Source: Oscillospiraceae bacterium
Lineage (GTDB): Bacteria > Bacillota > Clostridia > Oscillospirales > Ruminococcaceae
Length of the DNA: 6,720 nucleotides
Direction: 5' to 3'
Assembly: GCA_020024175.1 (NCBI GenBank)
Contig: JAHHUB010000092.1
Location: 1-6,720 of the forward strand
Shown here: positions 1 to 6,022 of the stretch, one piece after another
How the letters are laid out: every line of letters begins with the position of its first letter
How positions within the stretch are numbered: position 1 is the first letter of the stretch
Notes under the pieces: generated by a model
The model's database searches: none
Seen by the model: only the letters and a program-made list of their open reading frames with translations
Told to the model about the DNA's origin: nothing
Made by a program: the position numbers and the translations under genes

Positions 1-1
1 A

Positions 2-370
2 TATTCCCCCGAGGATTTATCTGATTTAAGAGCCGGATTTCGTGCCCGCTATATTATTGATGCAGCTAAAAAAGTGGCATCAAAGGAAGTTGACCTGGAA
101 AAAGTTGCACAAATGCCTTTGGACGATGCACGAAAGGAACTTATGAAAATTGTTGGTGTGGGAATAAAAGTAGCTGATTGTGCTTTGCTTTTCGGTTTTG
201 GCAGAATTGACGCTTTCCCTAAAGATGTTTGGATAAAACGAGCCATGGAATATTTATTTCCACAGGGTTTGCCAAAATGTGCTGAACCCTATGGCGGCAT
301 AGCTCAGCAGTATATTTTTAATTATGTAAGAGTATGCCCTGACGCACTCCCCCAGGAATATAAAAAATAA
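2..370 (+). CDS. ogg: 8-oxoguanine DNA glycosylase (OGG1 type), C-terminal part; 5' end outside window
   Basis: The reading frame is open from base 2 to the TAA at 368-370, giving 122 visible residues. The true start lies left of the window, and the GTG at 74 is only an internal codon. The protein is the C-terminal half of a helix-hairpin-helix GPD DNA glycosylase, which removes 8-oxoguanine from DNA and can nick the abasic site. The hairpin reads GVGIKVADC, whose Lys (codon 167-169) corresponds to the catalytic Lys of human OGG1 (K249). The following FPKDVW carries the catalytic Asp (codon 224-226, equivalent to D268). Having the Lys as well as the Asp favours a bifunctional OGG1 over a monofunctional AlkA. 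The upstream segment DLRAGFRARYIIDAA also fits the family. This matches the short OGG1 described from Clostridium acetobutylicum. The family call is firm; the N-terminal domain cannot be seen. Confidence 0.88.
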   Translation, partial: YSPEDLSDLRAGFRARYIIDAAKKVASKEVDLEKVAQMPLDDARKELMKIVGVGIKVADCALLFGFGRIDAFPKDVWIKRAMEYLFPQGLPKCAEPYGGIAQQYIFNYVRVCPDALPQEYKK

Positions 371-378
371 TATTAATT

Positions 379-397
379 AATCGGGTTTTCCGATTTT
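379..397 (+). terminator. weak hairpin after ogg, possible terminator
   Basis: AATCGG (379-384) pairs with CCGATT (390-395) around a 5-base loop and runs into four T's (394-397). The stem is only 6 bp and the T tract is short. It lies 9 bases after the ogg stop and about 20 bases before the aldolase ribosome binding site. It could attenuate read-through from ogg into the aldolase gene or be chance. Confidence 0.3.
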
Positions 398-432
398 ATA
401 AACACGAATTTATCCGAAAGAAGGTAATTTAA

Positions 433-1293
433 ATGTTAGTATCAGGCAAACAAATGCTGGAACATGCTCATAAACACGGTTATGCAGTGGGAGCATTCAA
501 CATCAATAACATGGAAATTTTGCAGGCTTTGGTAGCTGCAGCCGAAGAAGAGCGCTCTCCTGTTCTGCTTCAGGTTTCAGAAGGTGCAATCAAATATGCA
601 GGTATGGACTATTTATCTGCTATGGTTAAAGTAGCTGCTTCCAAAACAGATATTCCGATTTGTCTTCACCTTGACCATGGCACTACATATGAAACAATTA
701 TGCAGTGTATGACTCATGGTTGGACTTCTGTCATGTATGATGGTTCCCATCACCCATTGGAAACAAATATTGCTGAAACTGCTCATATAGTAAAAGTTGC
801 TCATGCTTCCGGCATTTCTGTAGAAGCAGAACTGGGAAGACTTTCCGGTACAGAAGATAATATCTCTGTAGCAGAAAAAGACTCAATTTATACAAACCCT
901 CAGGAAGCTGAAAAATTTGTGAGAGAAACAGGCATTGACTCTTTGGCTATAGCTATTGGAACTGCTCATGGTAAATATAAAGGTGAACCCAAGCTTGATT
1001 ATGAACGCCTTGATACAATTAAAAAAATGCTGAATATGCCAATAGTTCTTCATGGTGCATCAGGTCTTACAGAAGAGCAGCTTAAAAAATGTGTATCTCT
1101 TGGTGTAAATAAAATTAACATTGACACAGATTTCAGACAGGCATTTACTGATGGAATTCACTCTGCATTTGACGCTGACCCAGATGTATTTGACCCCAGA
1201 AAGATTTTATCCCCTGCAAGAGAAGCTGTAAAACAAGTTGCCATCAAAAAAATCAGAATGTTTGGTAGCAGCGGCATGGCAGATGTAAAATAA
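433..1293 (+). CDS. fba: class II fructose-1,6-bisphosphate aldolase
   Basis: This 286-residue cytoplasmic enzyme cleaves fructose-1,6-bisphosphate to dihydroxyacetone phosphate and glyceraldehyde-3-phosphate, or runs the reverse, in glycolysis and gluconeogenesis. It is a zinc-dependent TIM barrel. LHLDHG (78-83) gives the catalytic Asp81 and zinc ligand His82. EAELG (131-135) is the conserved acidic loop. GTAHG (His179) and VLHGASG (His207) supply the other zinc ligands, and NIDTD (229-233) is the phosphate-binding segment. DPRK (254-257) and PAREA (261-265) close the family pattern. The length equals that of Bacillus FbaA and lacks the roughly 20-residue insertion after HGASG seen in longer class II aldolases. 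The ATG is preceded by GAAAGAAGG (416-424) at good spacing. Tagatose-bisphosphate aldolases (GatY/KbaY) have similar size, but the NIDTDFRQAFT stretch and lack of galactitol or amino-sugar neighbours favour fructose-bisphosphate. The gene starts 62 bp after ogg and ends before a strong terminator. Confidence 0.93.
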   Translation: MLVSGKQMLEHAHKHGYAVGAFNINNMEILQALVAAAEEERSPVLLQVSEGAIKYAGMDYLSAMVKVAASKTDIPICLHLDHGTTYETIMQCMTHGWTSVMYDGSHHPLETNIAETAHIVKVAHASGISVEAELGRLSGTEDNISVAEKDSIYTNPQEAEKFVRETGIDSLAIAIGTAHGKYKGEPKLDYERLDTIKKMLNMPIVLHGASGLTEEQLKKCVSLGVNKINIDTDFRQAFTDGIHSAFDADPDVFDPRKILSPAREAVKQVAIKKIRMFGSSGMADVK

Positions 1294-1341
1294 TCTTTTA
1301 AACATACAGTTACAATAAAGATTCAAACTTTACTTTATAAA

Positions 1342-1385
1342 ATAACCCCTTCCGACAAAATAATCGGAAAGGGTTATAATTTTTT
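1342..1385 (+). terminator. strong intrinsic terminator after fba, probably bidirectional
   Basis: Bases 1342-1355 pair with 1364-1377 as a 14-bp stem with a single C/A mismatch (1349 opposite 1370) and an 8-base loop. Six T's follow at 1380-1385. It lies about 50 bases after the fba stop. The T run overlaps the stop codon of the convergent gene at 1384-1386, so the two transcripts meet here. On the minus strand the stem is followed by only three T's and a mixed A/T stretch, so termination that way is plausible but weaker. Confidence 0.85.
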
Positions 1386-1842
1386 ATATTAACGATTCCA
1401 AAACATAGATGAGATTATTTTCCTTATCCAATATAAAGATAATCTCATCATTATCGTCTTTGCTGTGATACCAATAATAAAGAATTTTGCTGAAATCAGG
1501 TCGGTTTTCTTTTGGCACATTAAGTTTATCCAGCCATTCTTGTGCCGCTTTGCTGTAGCTGCCTTTATATATGGTTTCTTTTTCTGTAATAAGCCATACA
1601 AACATATTATCTATGTAATCTTCATGCTTGTAAGAAAATACATGATAACGCAGACCATCACCTGGCCAGCCACTGTCAGTATTACTGTAAACTTCTTTGC
1701 ATACTGCTTTATATGGCAGAGAAATTCCCCAATTTGCCTTTAAAATACTGGAATAGTTATTCCATATATTGTAAAATATCAAAGCTCCCATAGCCAAAAC
1801 CACAAACACAAAAATTAATACAACAATGACTTTCTTTTTCAT
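1384..1842 (-). CDS. small membrane-anchored protein of unknown function
   Basis: This is a 152-residue protein that I cannot assign to a named family. Residues 2-4 are three lysines, followed by a hydrophobic helix at about 5-25, with no signal-peptidase site or lipobox cysteine that I can see. It is therefore probably anchored by its N terminus with the rest outside the membrane. The exposed part is aromatic-rich and has a central GDGLRYHVF stretch (61-69) after DSGWP. A WLDKL segment (103-107), LYYWYHSKDD (121-130) and a hydrophobic C terminus (IIFILDKENNLIYVLESLI) follow. This suggests a compact alpha/beta domain. The start is supported by GAGAAGGAA (1851-1859), about 8 bases upstream. 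It lies 81 bp downstream of ansA with its own promoter-like site and ends at the shared terminator. Base composition and the ribosome binding site look native. That it is a real gene is likely; its function is open. Confidence 0.8.
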   Translation of the reverse strand: MKKKVIVVLIFVFVVLAMGALIFYNIWNNYSSILKANWGISLPYKAVCKEVYSNTDSGWPGDGLRYHVFSYKHEDYIDNMFVWLITEKETIYKGSYSKAAQEWLDKLNVPKENRPDFSKILYYWYHSKDDNDEIIFILDKENNLIYVLESLI

Positions 1843-1888
1843 TATGAACTTTCCTTCTCAATTAAACACAGCTAACCGATTATATGAC

Positions 1889-1917
1889 TATATACTGAAA
1901 AAATTTTATATGTTCAA
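1889..1917 (-). promoter_or_regulatory. sigma-A-type promoter for the small membrane protein
   Basis: On the minus strand, TTGAAC (1917-1912) and TATATA (1894-1889) are separated by exactly 17 bases. They match the -35 and -10 consensus at 4 or 5 of 6 positions each. The -10 lies about 46 bases upstream of the ATG at 1842, leaving a leader of about 40 bases that contains the ribosome binding site. The -35 begins 7 bases after the ansA stop. The surroundings are very AT-rich, so chance matches are common, but the spacing is ideal. Confidence 0.55.
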
Positions 1918-1923
1918 AATATA

Positions 1924-2919
1924 TTAGTCAAAATTAATTTCACCTGCATAATTTGTGGCAAAAATCTGTCTGATTTCATTTATATCATCAGTTTGACCCA
2001 ATGCCCACATAAGCTTTGTAACAATAGCTTCGGTAGTCATGTCCTTACCCTCAATAACCCCTGTTTCAAGGAGCTTTTTGCCCACTTCATAAATAGAACA
2101 ATCCGAGGATTCATAAAGGCATTGACTGCATATAACTACAGCTACACCGTTTTTTATAAGTTTTTCAATAGATGTAAGTAAATCTCTGCGGACAAAGTGC
2201 ATACCACCTGCTCCGAATGTTTCTATAACAACACCCTTATATCCCAAATGAAGAAGATTATCAAAAATATCGGGATTTGTACCGGGGATAAGCTTCATCA
2301 AAAATACATTGTTGCAAAGCTCAGGGCAGAAACTATATTCATATTGAGGCTCATATTTAAAGTTCTTATTAAGTCTTATGCCATTGGCAAAAACTTCGGC
2401 TCTGTAAGGTGCATTTATACTTTCAAAAGCATCAAAACTCATTGTGCTGACTTTAACTGCACGACAGCCATTTATAATTTTATTATTAAAAGCTATTGTA
2501 ACACCCTTTATATTTTTTTCAACTGCATAAAAAGCTAATTCCAAATTGCGGACAGCATCGGAAAAAGCCATACCCATAGGAATTTGTGAACCTGTAAAAA
2601 CTACAGGCTTATTAAGTCCTTTGAGCATATATGTAATCATGGATGCAGTATAAGCCATAGTGTCCGTTCCATGAGTTACAACTATTCCATCATAATCCTT
2701 TAGATTTTTATTAATATTATCTGCAATTATTCTCCAGTCCTCACTTTGAATATTGGAGCTGTCTAAATTTAAAATATCTCTGTATGTAATATCAAAATTT
2801 TCCGAAAGTCCGGCAATAGCTTTTAAAATATGGGGAGATGACTTTGTAGGCTCAAGACCGTTTTTTCCCTGTGATGAAGCTATTGTACCGCCTGTTGCCA
2901 GCATCAGCACTTTTTTCAT
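1924..2919 (-). CDS. ansA: L-asparaginase, type I (cytoplasmic)
   Basis: This 331-residue enzyme hydrolyses L-asparagine to aspartate and ammonia. The N terminus begins directly with the core strand and ATGGTIAS (8-15), whose Thr12 is the first catalytic nucleophile. VVTHGTDTMAYTA (80-92) holds the second catalytic Thr85 and Asp86, and Lys156 in CRAVKVS fits the conserved catalytic lysine. LDSSNI (52-57) is the substrate-binding serine loop, and PVVFTGSQIPM (105-115) is another family hallmark. The C-terminal domain contains ETFGAGG (233-239) and the TTEAIVTKLMWALG pattern (295-308). No signal peptide is present, so it should act in the cytoplasm like E. coli AnsA rather than as the secreted high-affinity type II. 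The start is backed by AAGAGGT (2936-2930), ten bases upstream. It sits 30 bp behind the U32 gene, probably in the same transcript. No terminator is visible after it. Confidence 0.93.
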   Translation of the reverse strand: MKKVLMLATGGTIASSQGKNGLEPTKSSPHILKAIAGLSENFDITYRDILNLDSSNIQSEDWRIIADNINKNLKDYDGIVVTHGTDTMAYTASMITYMLKGLNKPVVFTGSQIPMGMAFSDAVRNLELAFYAVEKNIKGVTIAFNNKIINGCRAVKVSTMSFDAFESINAPYRAEVFANGIRLNKNFKYEPQYEYSFCPELCNNVFLMKLIPGTNPDIFDNLLHLGYKGVVIETFGAGGMHFVRRDLLTSIEKLIKNGVAVVICSQCLYESSDCSIYEVGKKLLETGVIEGKDMTTEAIVTKLMWALGQTDDINEIRQIFATNYAGEINFD

Positions 2920-2949
2920 TTAATAATACACCTCTTGATTTATATTTTA

Positions 2950-4167
2950 TTACTTTGCTTTTCTGATAATAGATCCGCTGATAATACTGCCCTCATAAGG
3001 AATTTTATATTCACTCATTGGATTGCAGGCAGCATCAATGCTTTCGCCCTCAGCATTTAAAATTTCCCTGATTTCAATGGTAACAGGTTTTTTGGAAGGC
3101 TCCAAAATTTCTGCTGTGTCACCTACGGAAAATTTATTGCGGCTTATAACTGTCATATATTTTCCATCAGTTTCCTTTGCATTGGCTATAATATCCCATT
3201 CTCTTACATAGCCGCCATTTTGGTAGCATTGGTCAGGTCTGCCATAGTAAAATCCTGTTGAATATTCTCTGTGGCTGACTTTTCTGGTTTCTTCTTCTAT
3301 CCAGTCTTCAAGTTTAAAATTATCAGGATTTTTCATATACATATCAACTGCATTGCGGTATGCATTGGTAACTACACCTACATAATAAGCAGATTTTGCT
3401 CTGCCTTCTATTTTAAGTGAGGTAATACCTGCGTCCACCAGTTCATCAATGTGTTCAATCATACACATATCTTTAGCATTTAGGATATATGAACCTTTTT
3501 CATCTTCAAAAACAGGATAATACTGTCCCGGTCTCTTTTCTTCCATAAGATGGTATCCCCAGCGACAGGGCTGAGCACATTCACCGCGGTTGGCATCTCT
3601 TCCTGTCAGATAATTTGACAAAAGACATCTTCCCGAAAAAGACATACAAATAGCACCATGAACAAAACATTCTATTTCCAAATCCTTAGGAGTTTTTTCC
3701 CTTATGGTTTTAATAGCTTCAAGAGAAAGTTCCCTTGCCAAAACCACTCTTTTAGCTCCCAGTTTATAAAGTTCATTGGCTGTTAAATAGTTTACAATAC
3801 CTGTTTGAGTGGAAATGTGTATATCAATATGAGGTGCTAATCTTTTTACTGCCATTAACACACCTATGTCAGCCACTATAATGGCATCAACTTTTGCCTC
3901 TGCAGCTTCACTTATAAACTGTGGAAGAAGATCTATTTCTTCGTTTGTTGGCAAAGTGTTGCAGGTTAAATACACTTTTACACCTTTGGAATGAGCAAAT
4001 TTTACGGCTTCTGCCAATTCTTCCGCTGTAAAGTTAGCAGGGTTTGCTCTCATTCCCAAAGATTTTCCTCCTAAATATACAGCATCGGCTCCGTATAATA
4101 CAGCGGCTTCCAGTCTTTCCCTGTCTCCTACCGGAGCCAGAACTTCAGGTTTTATTATTTCAGACAT
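2950..4167 (-). CDS. trhP: U32-family protein, probable prephenate-dependent tRNA uridine 5-hydroxylase (TrhP/YrrO type)
   Basis: The product has 405 residues. Residues 7-270 form the U32 domain, a TIM-barrel-like fold starting KPEVLAPVGD, with YGADAVYLGG at 25-34. The signature runs from about 166 to 202: ECFVHGAICMSFSGRC (166-181), SNYLTGRDANRGEC and QPCR. It supplies Cys167, 174, 181, 197 and 201, with Cys235 further on, several of which are expected to hold an iron-sulfur cluster. Residues from about 305 fit the U32 C-terminal beta domain. Databases often call such proteins collagenase-like peptidases. Characterised members E. coli YegQ (TrhP) and B. subtilis YrrN/YrrO instead take part in 5-hydroxyuridine formation at the tRNA wobble position using prephenate. 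Length and the adjacent mltG match YrrO. The ATG follows AAGGAGAT (4179-4172). The gene lies 23 bp after mltG. The family is certain; the tRNA role is inferred from homology and context, and RlhA-type rRNA hydroxylation is an alternative. Confidence 0.85.
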   Translation of the reverse strand: MSEIIKPEVLAPVGDRERLEAAVLYGADAVYLGGKSLGMRANPANFTAEELAEAVKFAHSKGVKVYLTCNTLPTNEEIDLLPQFISEAAEAKVDAIIVADIGVLMAVKRLAPHIDIHISTQTGIVNYLTANELYKLGAKRVVLARELSLEAIKTIREKTPKDLEIECFVHGAICMSFSGRCLLSNYLTGRDANRGECAQPCRWGYHLMEEKRPGQYYPVFEDEKGSYILNAKDMCMIEHIDELVDAGITSLKIEGRAKSAYYVGVVTNAYRNAVDMYMKNPDNFKLEDWIEEETRKVSHREYSTGFYYGRPDQCYQNGGYVREWDIIANAKETDGKYMTVISRNKFSVGDTAEILEPSKKPVTIEIREILNAEGESIDAACNPMSEYKIPYEGSIISGSIIRKAK

Positions 4168-4190
4168 ATTAATCTCCTTTTGAATCTAAT

Positions 4191-5333
4191 TTACTGCATT
4201 GATATGCCATGAGTTTTTCCGAGTTTAGATGCAGTATAGTCATTTTGATAATGTTCTTCGGCAGTTTTGGCATAATAATACTTTCCGTTTACATCGGTGA
4301 GGAAGAAGTAATAAGGTGTTTCCTCAGGTTCAATAGCTGCCATTATAGCTTCAATACCGGGATTTGCAACAGGTGCTACAGGCAATCCTTCACAAACATA
4401 AGTATTATAAGAGTCATAAAGTGCCTGATCCTGTTTGTTTAAGAAAGGTTTAATATCTTTTTCAACATAGAATATGGTTACATCGGACTGAAGTTTCGGA
4501 AAAGTTGTTGGAGTATCCAATCTGTTATGGAATACAGAAGATACTTTTCCCATTTCTTCTGTTTCAGATGCTTCTTTTTGTATAATTGATGCCAAAGTTA
4601 TAATCTGGTCAAGGCTCTTTCCGCTGTTTTTAATTTTTGCATCAATTTCTGGAGTGAGTTTTTTCTGGAAGTTGCTCAAAAACTTTCTGACAACTTGTTC
4701 GGGATTCATTCCCACATAAAATTCATAAGTATCGGGGAACATATATCCTTCAAGTCGTCTGAACCTGTGTTCATCCATAGGTATGCGGGAAACAAAATCA
4801 TAATCATACTGACCGTTTTGTATAGCATCTATAAACTGGTCAAAACCACATACATTATTTTCCTCAAGCTTTCTGCCTATCTCTTTAATTGTCATACCTT
4901 CATAGAAAGTAAGTTTTACTGTATCCTTTACCTTATCCCCTGCAGACATAGCCATAATAATCTGGTCATAAGCCATATTGGAATTTAAAATATATGTGCC
5001 AGGTTTTAAGGTTTCGTCCATATTTTTAATACCGGCATAAACAGAAAAAGTAAATGGCTGTTCAATGATATTTTTTTCTTTAAGCAAATTTATAACTTGC
5101 TTTAAGTTCATATCTTTTTTTACTGTAATTTCAATTTGTTTATCAGGCTTGTCCAAACCAAGCAAATCTCTGGCACTTGTCAAAGCATAAAAAGCTATAA
5201 AAAATGACAGTCCCAAAATTACAAACAAAAGCACAAATGCTCTGCCCCAATGATTTCTGTATCTTTTTTTATAAGCAACTGTATCACCTTTTGTAAAATC
5301 TTCATTGTTATTAGATGGATGATATTCTTTCAC
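4191..5333 (-). CDS. mltG: endolytic murein transglycosylase MltG (YceG-like)
   Basis: This 380-residue membrane protein cuts nascent peptidoglycan strands inside the glycan and is thought to set strand ends during cell-wall growth. The N terminus is cytoplasmic and basic (YKKRYRNHWGR, 21-31), followed by one membrane helix at about 32-51. Residues about 66-130 form the LysM-like region. The catalytic domain starts with LEGYMFPDTYEFY (194-206), then LASIIQKEAS (247-256) with the likely catalytic Glu254, SVFHNRL (266-272), LQSD (281-284), YNTYVCEGLPVAPVANPG (309-326) and YYFFLTDVNGKYYYAKT. Motif order and length are normal for the family. The start is GTG, chosen because AGGAGGT lies 5 bases upstream and no better start is placed. 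It opens a tight group with the U32 gene (23 bp) and ansA, as mltG does in the Bacillus yrrL locus. A -10-like TATAAT lies about 50 bases upstream. Confidence 0.93.
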   Translation of the reverse strand: MKEYHPSNNNEDFTKGDTVAYKKRYRNHWGRAFVLLFVILGLSFFIAFYALTSARDLLGLDKPDKQIEITVKKDMNLKQVINLLKEKNIIEQPFTFSVYAGIKNMDETLKPGTYILNSNMAYDQIIMAMSAGDKVKDTVKLTFYEGMTIKEIGRKLEENNVCGFDQFIDAIQNGQYDYDFVSRIPMDEHRFRRLEGYMFPDTYEFYVGMNPEQVVRKFLSNFQKKLTPEIDAKIKNSGKSLDQIITLASIIQKEASETEEMGKVSSVFHNRLDTPTTFPKLQSDVTIFYVEKDIKPFLNKQDQALYDSYNTYVCEGLPVAPVANPGIEAIMAAIEPEETPYYFFLTDVNGKYYYAKTAEEHYQNDYTASKLGKTHGISMQ

Positions 5334-5338
5334 GATAA

Positions 5339-5345
5339 ACCTCCT
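5339..5345 (-). promoter_or_regulatory. ribosome binding site fixing the GTG start of mltG
   Basis: AGGAGGT reads on the minus strand from 5345 to 5339, leaving 5 bases (TTATC) before the GTG at 5333-5331. It is a near-perfect Shine-Dalgarno sequence and is what decides for the GTG start. Confidence 0.8.
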
Positions 5346-5351
5346 GTATAA

Positions 5352-5372
5352 ATAAAATTTAGTTAATTTTAT
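5352..5372 (-). repeat. AT-only inverted repeat in the mltG leader
   Basis: ATAAAATT (5352-5359) and AATTTTAT (5365-5372) form a perfect 8-bp inverted repeat around a 5-base spacer. It lies between the likely -10 and the ribosome binding site of mltG. It could be an operator half-site pair, but all bases of the arms are A/T in a very AT-rich gap, so chance is a real alternative. Confidence 0.3.
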
Positions 5373-5382
5373 CAGTCTGTAT

Positions 5383-5388
5383 ATTATA
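5383..5388 (-). promoter_or_regulatory. possible -10 element upstream of mltG
   Basis: The minus strand carries a perfect TATAAT about 50 bases before the mltG GTG. No good -35 hexamer stands 16-18 bases upstream (ATATTA at 17). A promoter here would explain the 92-bp gap between the cyclo-ligase and mltG genes, the largest gap in this minus-strand block, but the AT-rich sequence makes it uncertain. Confidence 0.35.
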
Positions 5389-5425
5389 AAACCTTATATA
5401 AAACATAATATTACAAAAATATTAA

Positions 5426-6022
5426 TTAATCAATATTTCTCTGAATTTTTGGGATTTTTCTCATAGAACTCTGGCTGACTATGTATGAAACAGGTACATC
5501 ATATCTGCCATGAAAAATTTTTTTGCTTATATTTTGAGAATATATAAGTCCTATGGTTTTACCTGTAAAACGAGATAAAAATCTGTCATAATATCCTCCA
5601 CCGTAACCTAGTCTGTACCCTTTGGAATCATACATCAAAGCAGGAATTAAACAAATTGTTTTTTCATCTTCCTTAGCTCTTTTGGTAAGTTCGGTTTTAG
5701 GCTCCAAAACACCAAAAGTTCCTTTTTCCAAATCCTCAAAAGATTTTATAGGTATAAACTCCATAAATCTTGTACCCGCTATACATCTTGGAACAGCTAC
5801 AGTTTTGCCATCAGCTAAAGCTTTTTCTATAATGGATTTGGTGTCAACTTCAATAGGTGTGGATACATAACAAAAAACCGATGAACATTCTTTGTATAAT
5901 TGAGAGTTTAAAAAAATTTCGGTAATGCTGTCATCTAATCTTTTTTTATAATCGAGTGCCAGATTTCGTCTGAATTTTTTGGTTTTGGTTCTCAGAGCTT
6001 TTTTATATTCTCTTATATCCAT
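5426..6022 (-). CDS. 5-formyltetrahydrofolate cyclo-ligase (methenyl-THF synthetase)
   Basis: This 198-residue cytoplasmic enzyme uses ATP to convert 5-formyltetrahydrofolate into 5,10-methenyltetrahydrofolate, returning the stored folate to one-carbon metabolism. The N terminus has the basic helix with KKALRTKTKKFRR (7-19). YVSTPIEVDT (52-61) is the conserved substrate segment with Glu58. PRCIAGTRFMEF (78-89) matches the family's central strand. The hallmark nucleotide/phosphate loop GYRLGYGGGYYDRFL spans 135-149, after CLIPALMYDSK. Length is typical (about 180-200). Its ATG directly follows the TAA of the DJ-1-family gene with no base between (TAAATG), and only a weak GGTGG-type ribosome binding site lies in the end of that gene, so translation is probably coupled. 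Known family names are YgfA (E. coli) and YqgN (B. subtilis). The call is firm. Confidence 0.92.
   Translation of the reverse strand: MDIREYKKALRTKTKKFRRNLALDYKKRLDDSITEIFLNSQLYKECSSVFCYVSTPIEVDTKSIIEKALADGKTVAVPRCIAGTRFMEFIPIKSFEDLEKGTFGVLEPKTELTKRAKEDEKTICLIPALMYDSKGYRLGYGGGYYDRFLSRFTGKTIGLIYSQNISKKIFHGRYDVPVSYIVSQSSMRKIPKIQRNID

Noticed and set aside
74..76. GTG at 74 as the start of a short 98-residue protein
   Set aside because: The frame continues upstream to the window edge with sequence typical of OGG1 (DLRAGFRARYIIDAA), so the gene is cut by the window and not short.
371..432. Promoter directly upstream of fba (TATAAA at 397-402)
   Set aside because: No acceptable -35 stands 16-18 bases upstream, and the hexamer overlaps the end of the small hairpin; the evidence is insufficient.
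433..1293. Tagatose-bisphosphate aldolase (GatY/KbaY)
   Set aside because: Length is compatible, but the NIDTDFRQAFT segment and absence of galactitol or N-acetylgalactosamine genes favour fructose-bisphosphate aldolase.
1465..1743. Plus-strand open frame of 92 codons antisense to the small membrane protein
   Set aside because: The minus-strand frame has a ribosome binding site, promoter and a sensible membrane helix; the plus frame has none and looks like a reverse-strand shadow.
2197..2538. Plus-strand open frame of 113 codons inside ansA
   Set aside because: It lies entirely antisense to a gene with intact catalytic motifs; the translation is rich in Cys, Ile, Lys and Asn with no domain, and no ribosome binding site was seen.
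4695..4988. Plus-strand open frame of 97 codons inside mltG
   Set aside because: It is antisense to the LysM-like and early catalytic region of MltG, with no supporting signals.
5406..5424. Rho-independent terminator after the cyclo-ligase gene
   Set aside because: The 7-bp stem is all A/T and is followed by only a broken T run, too weak to call a terminator.
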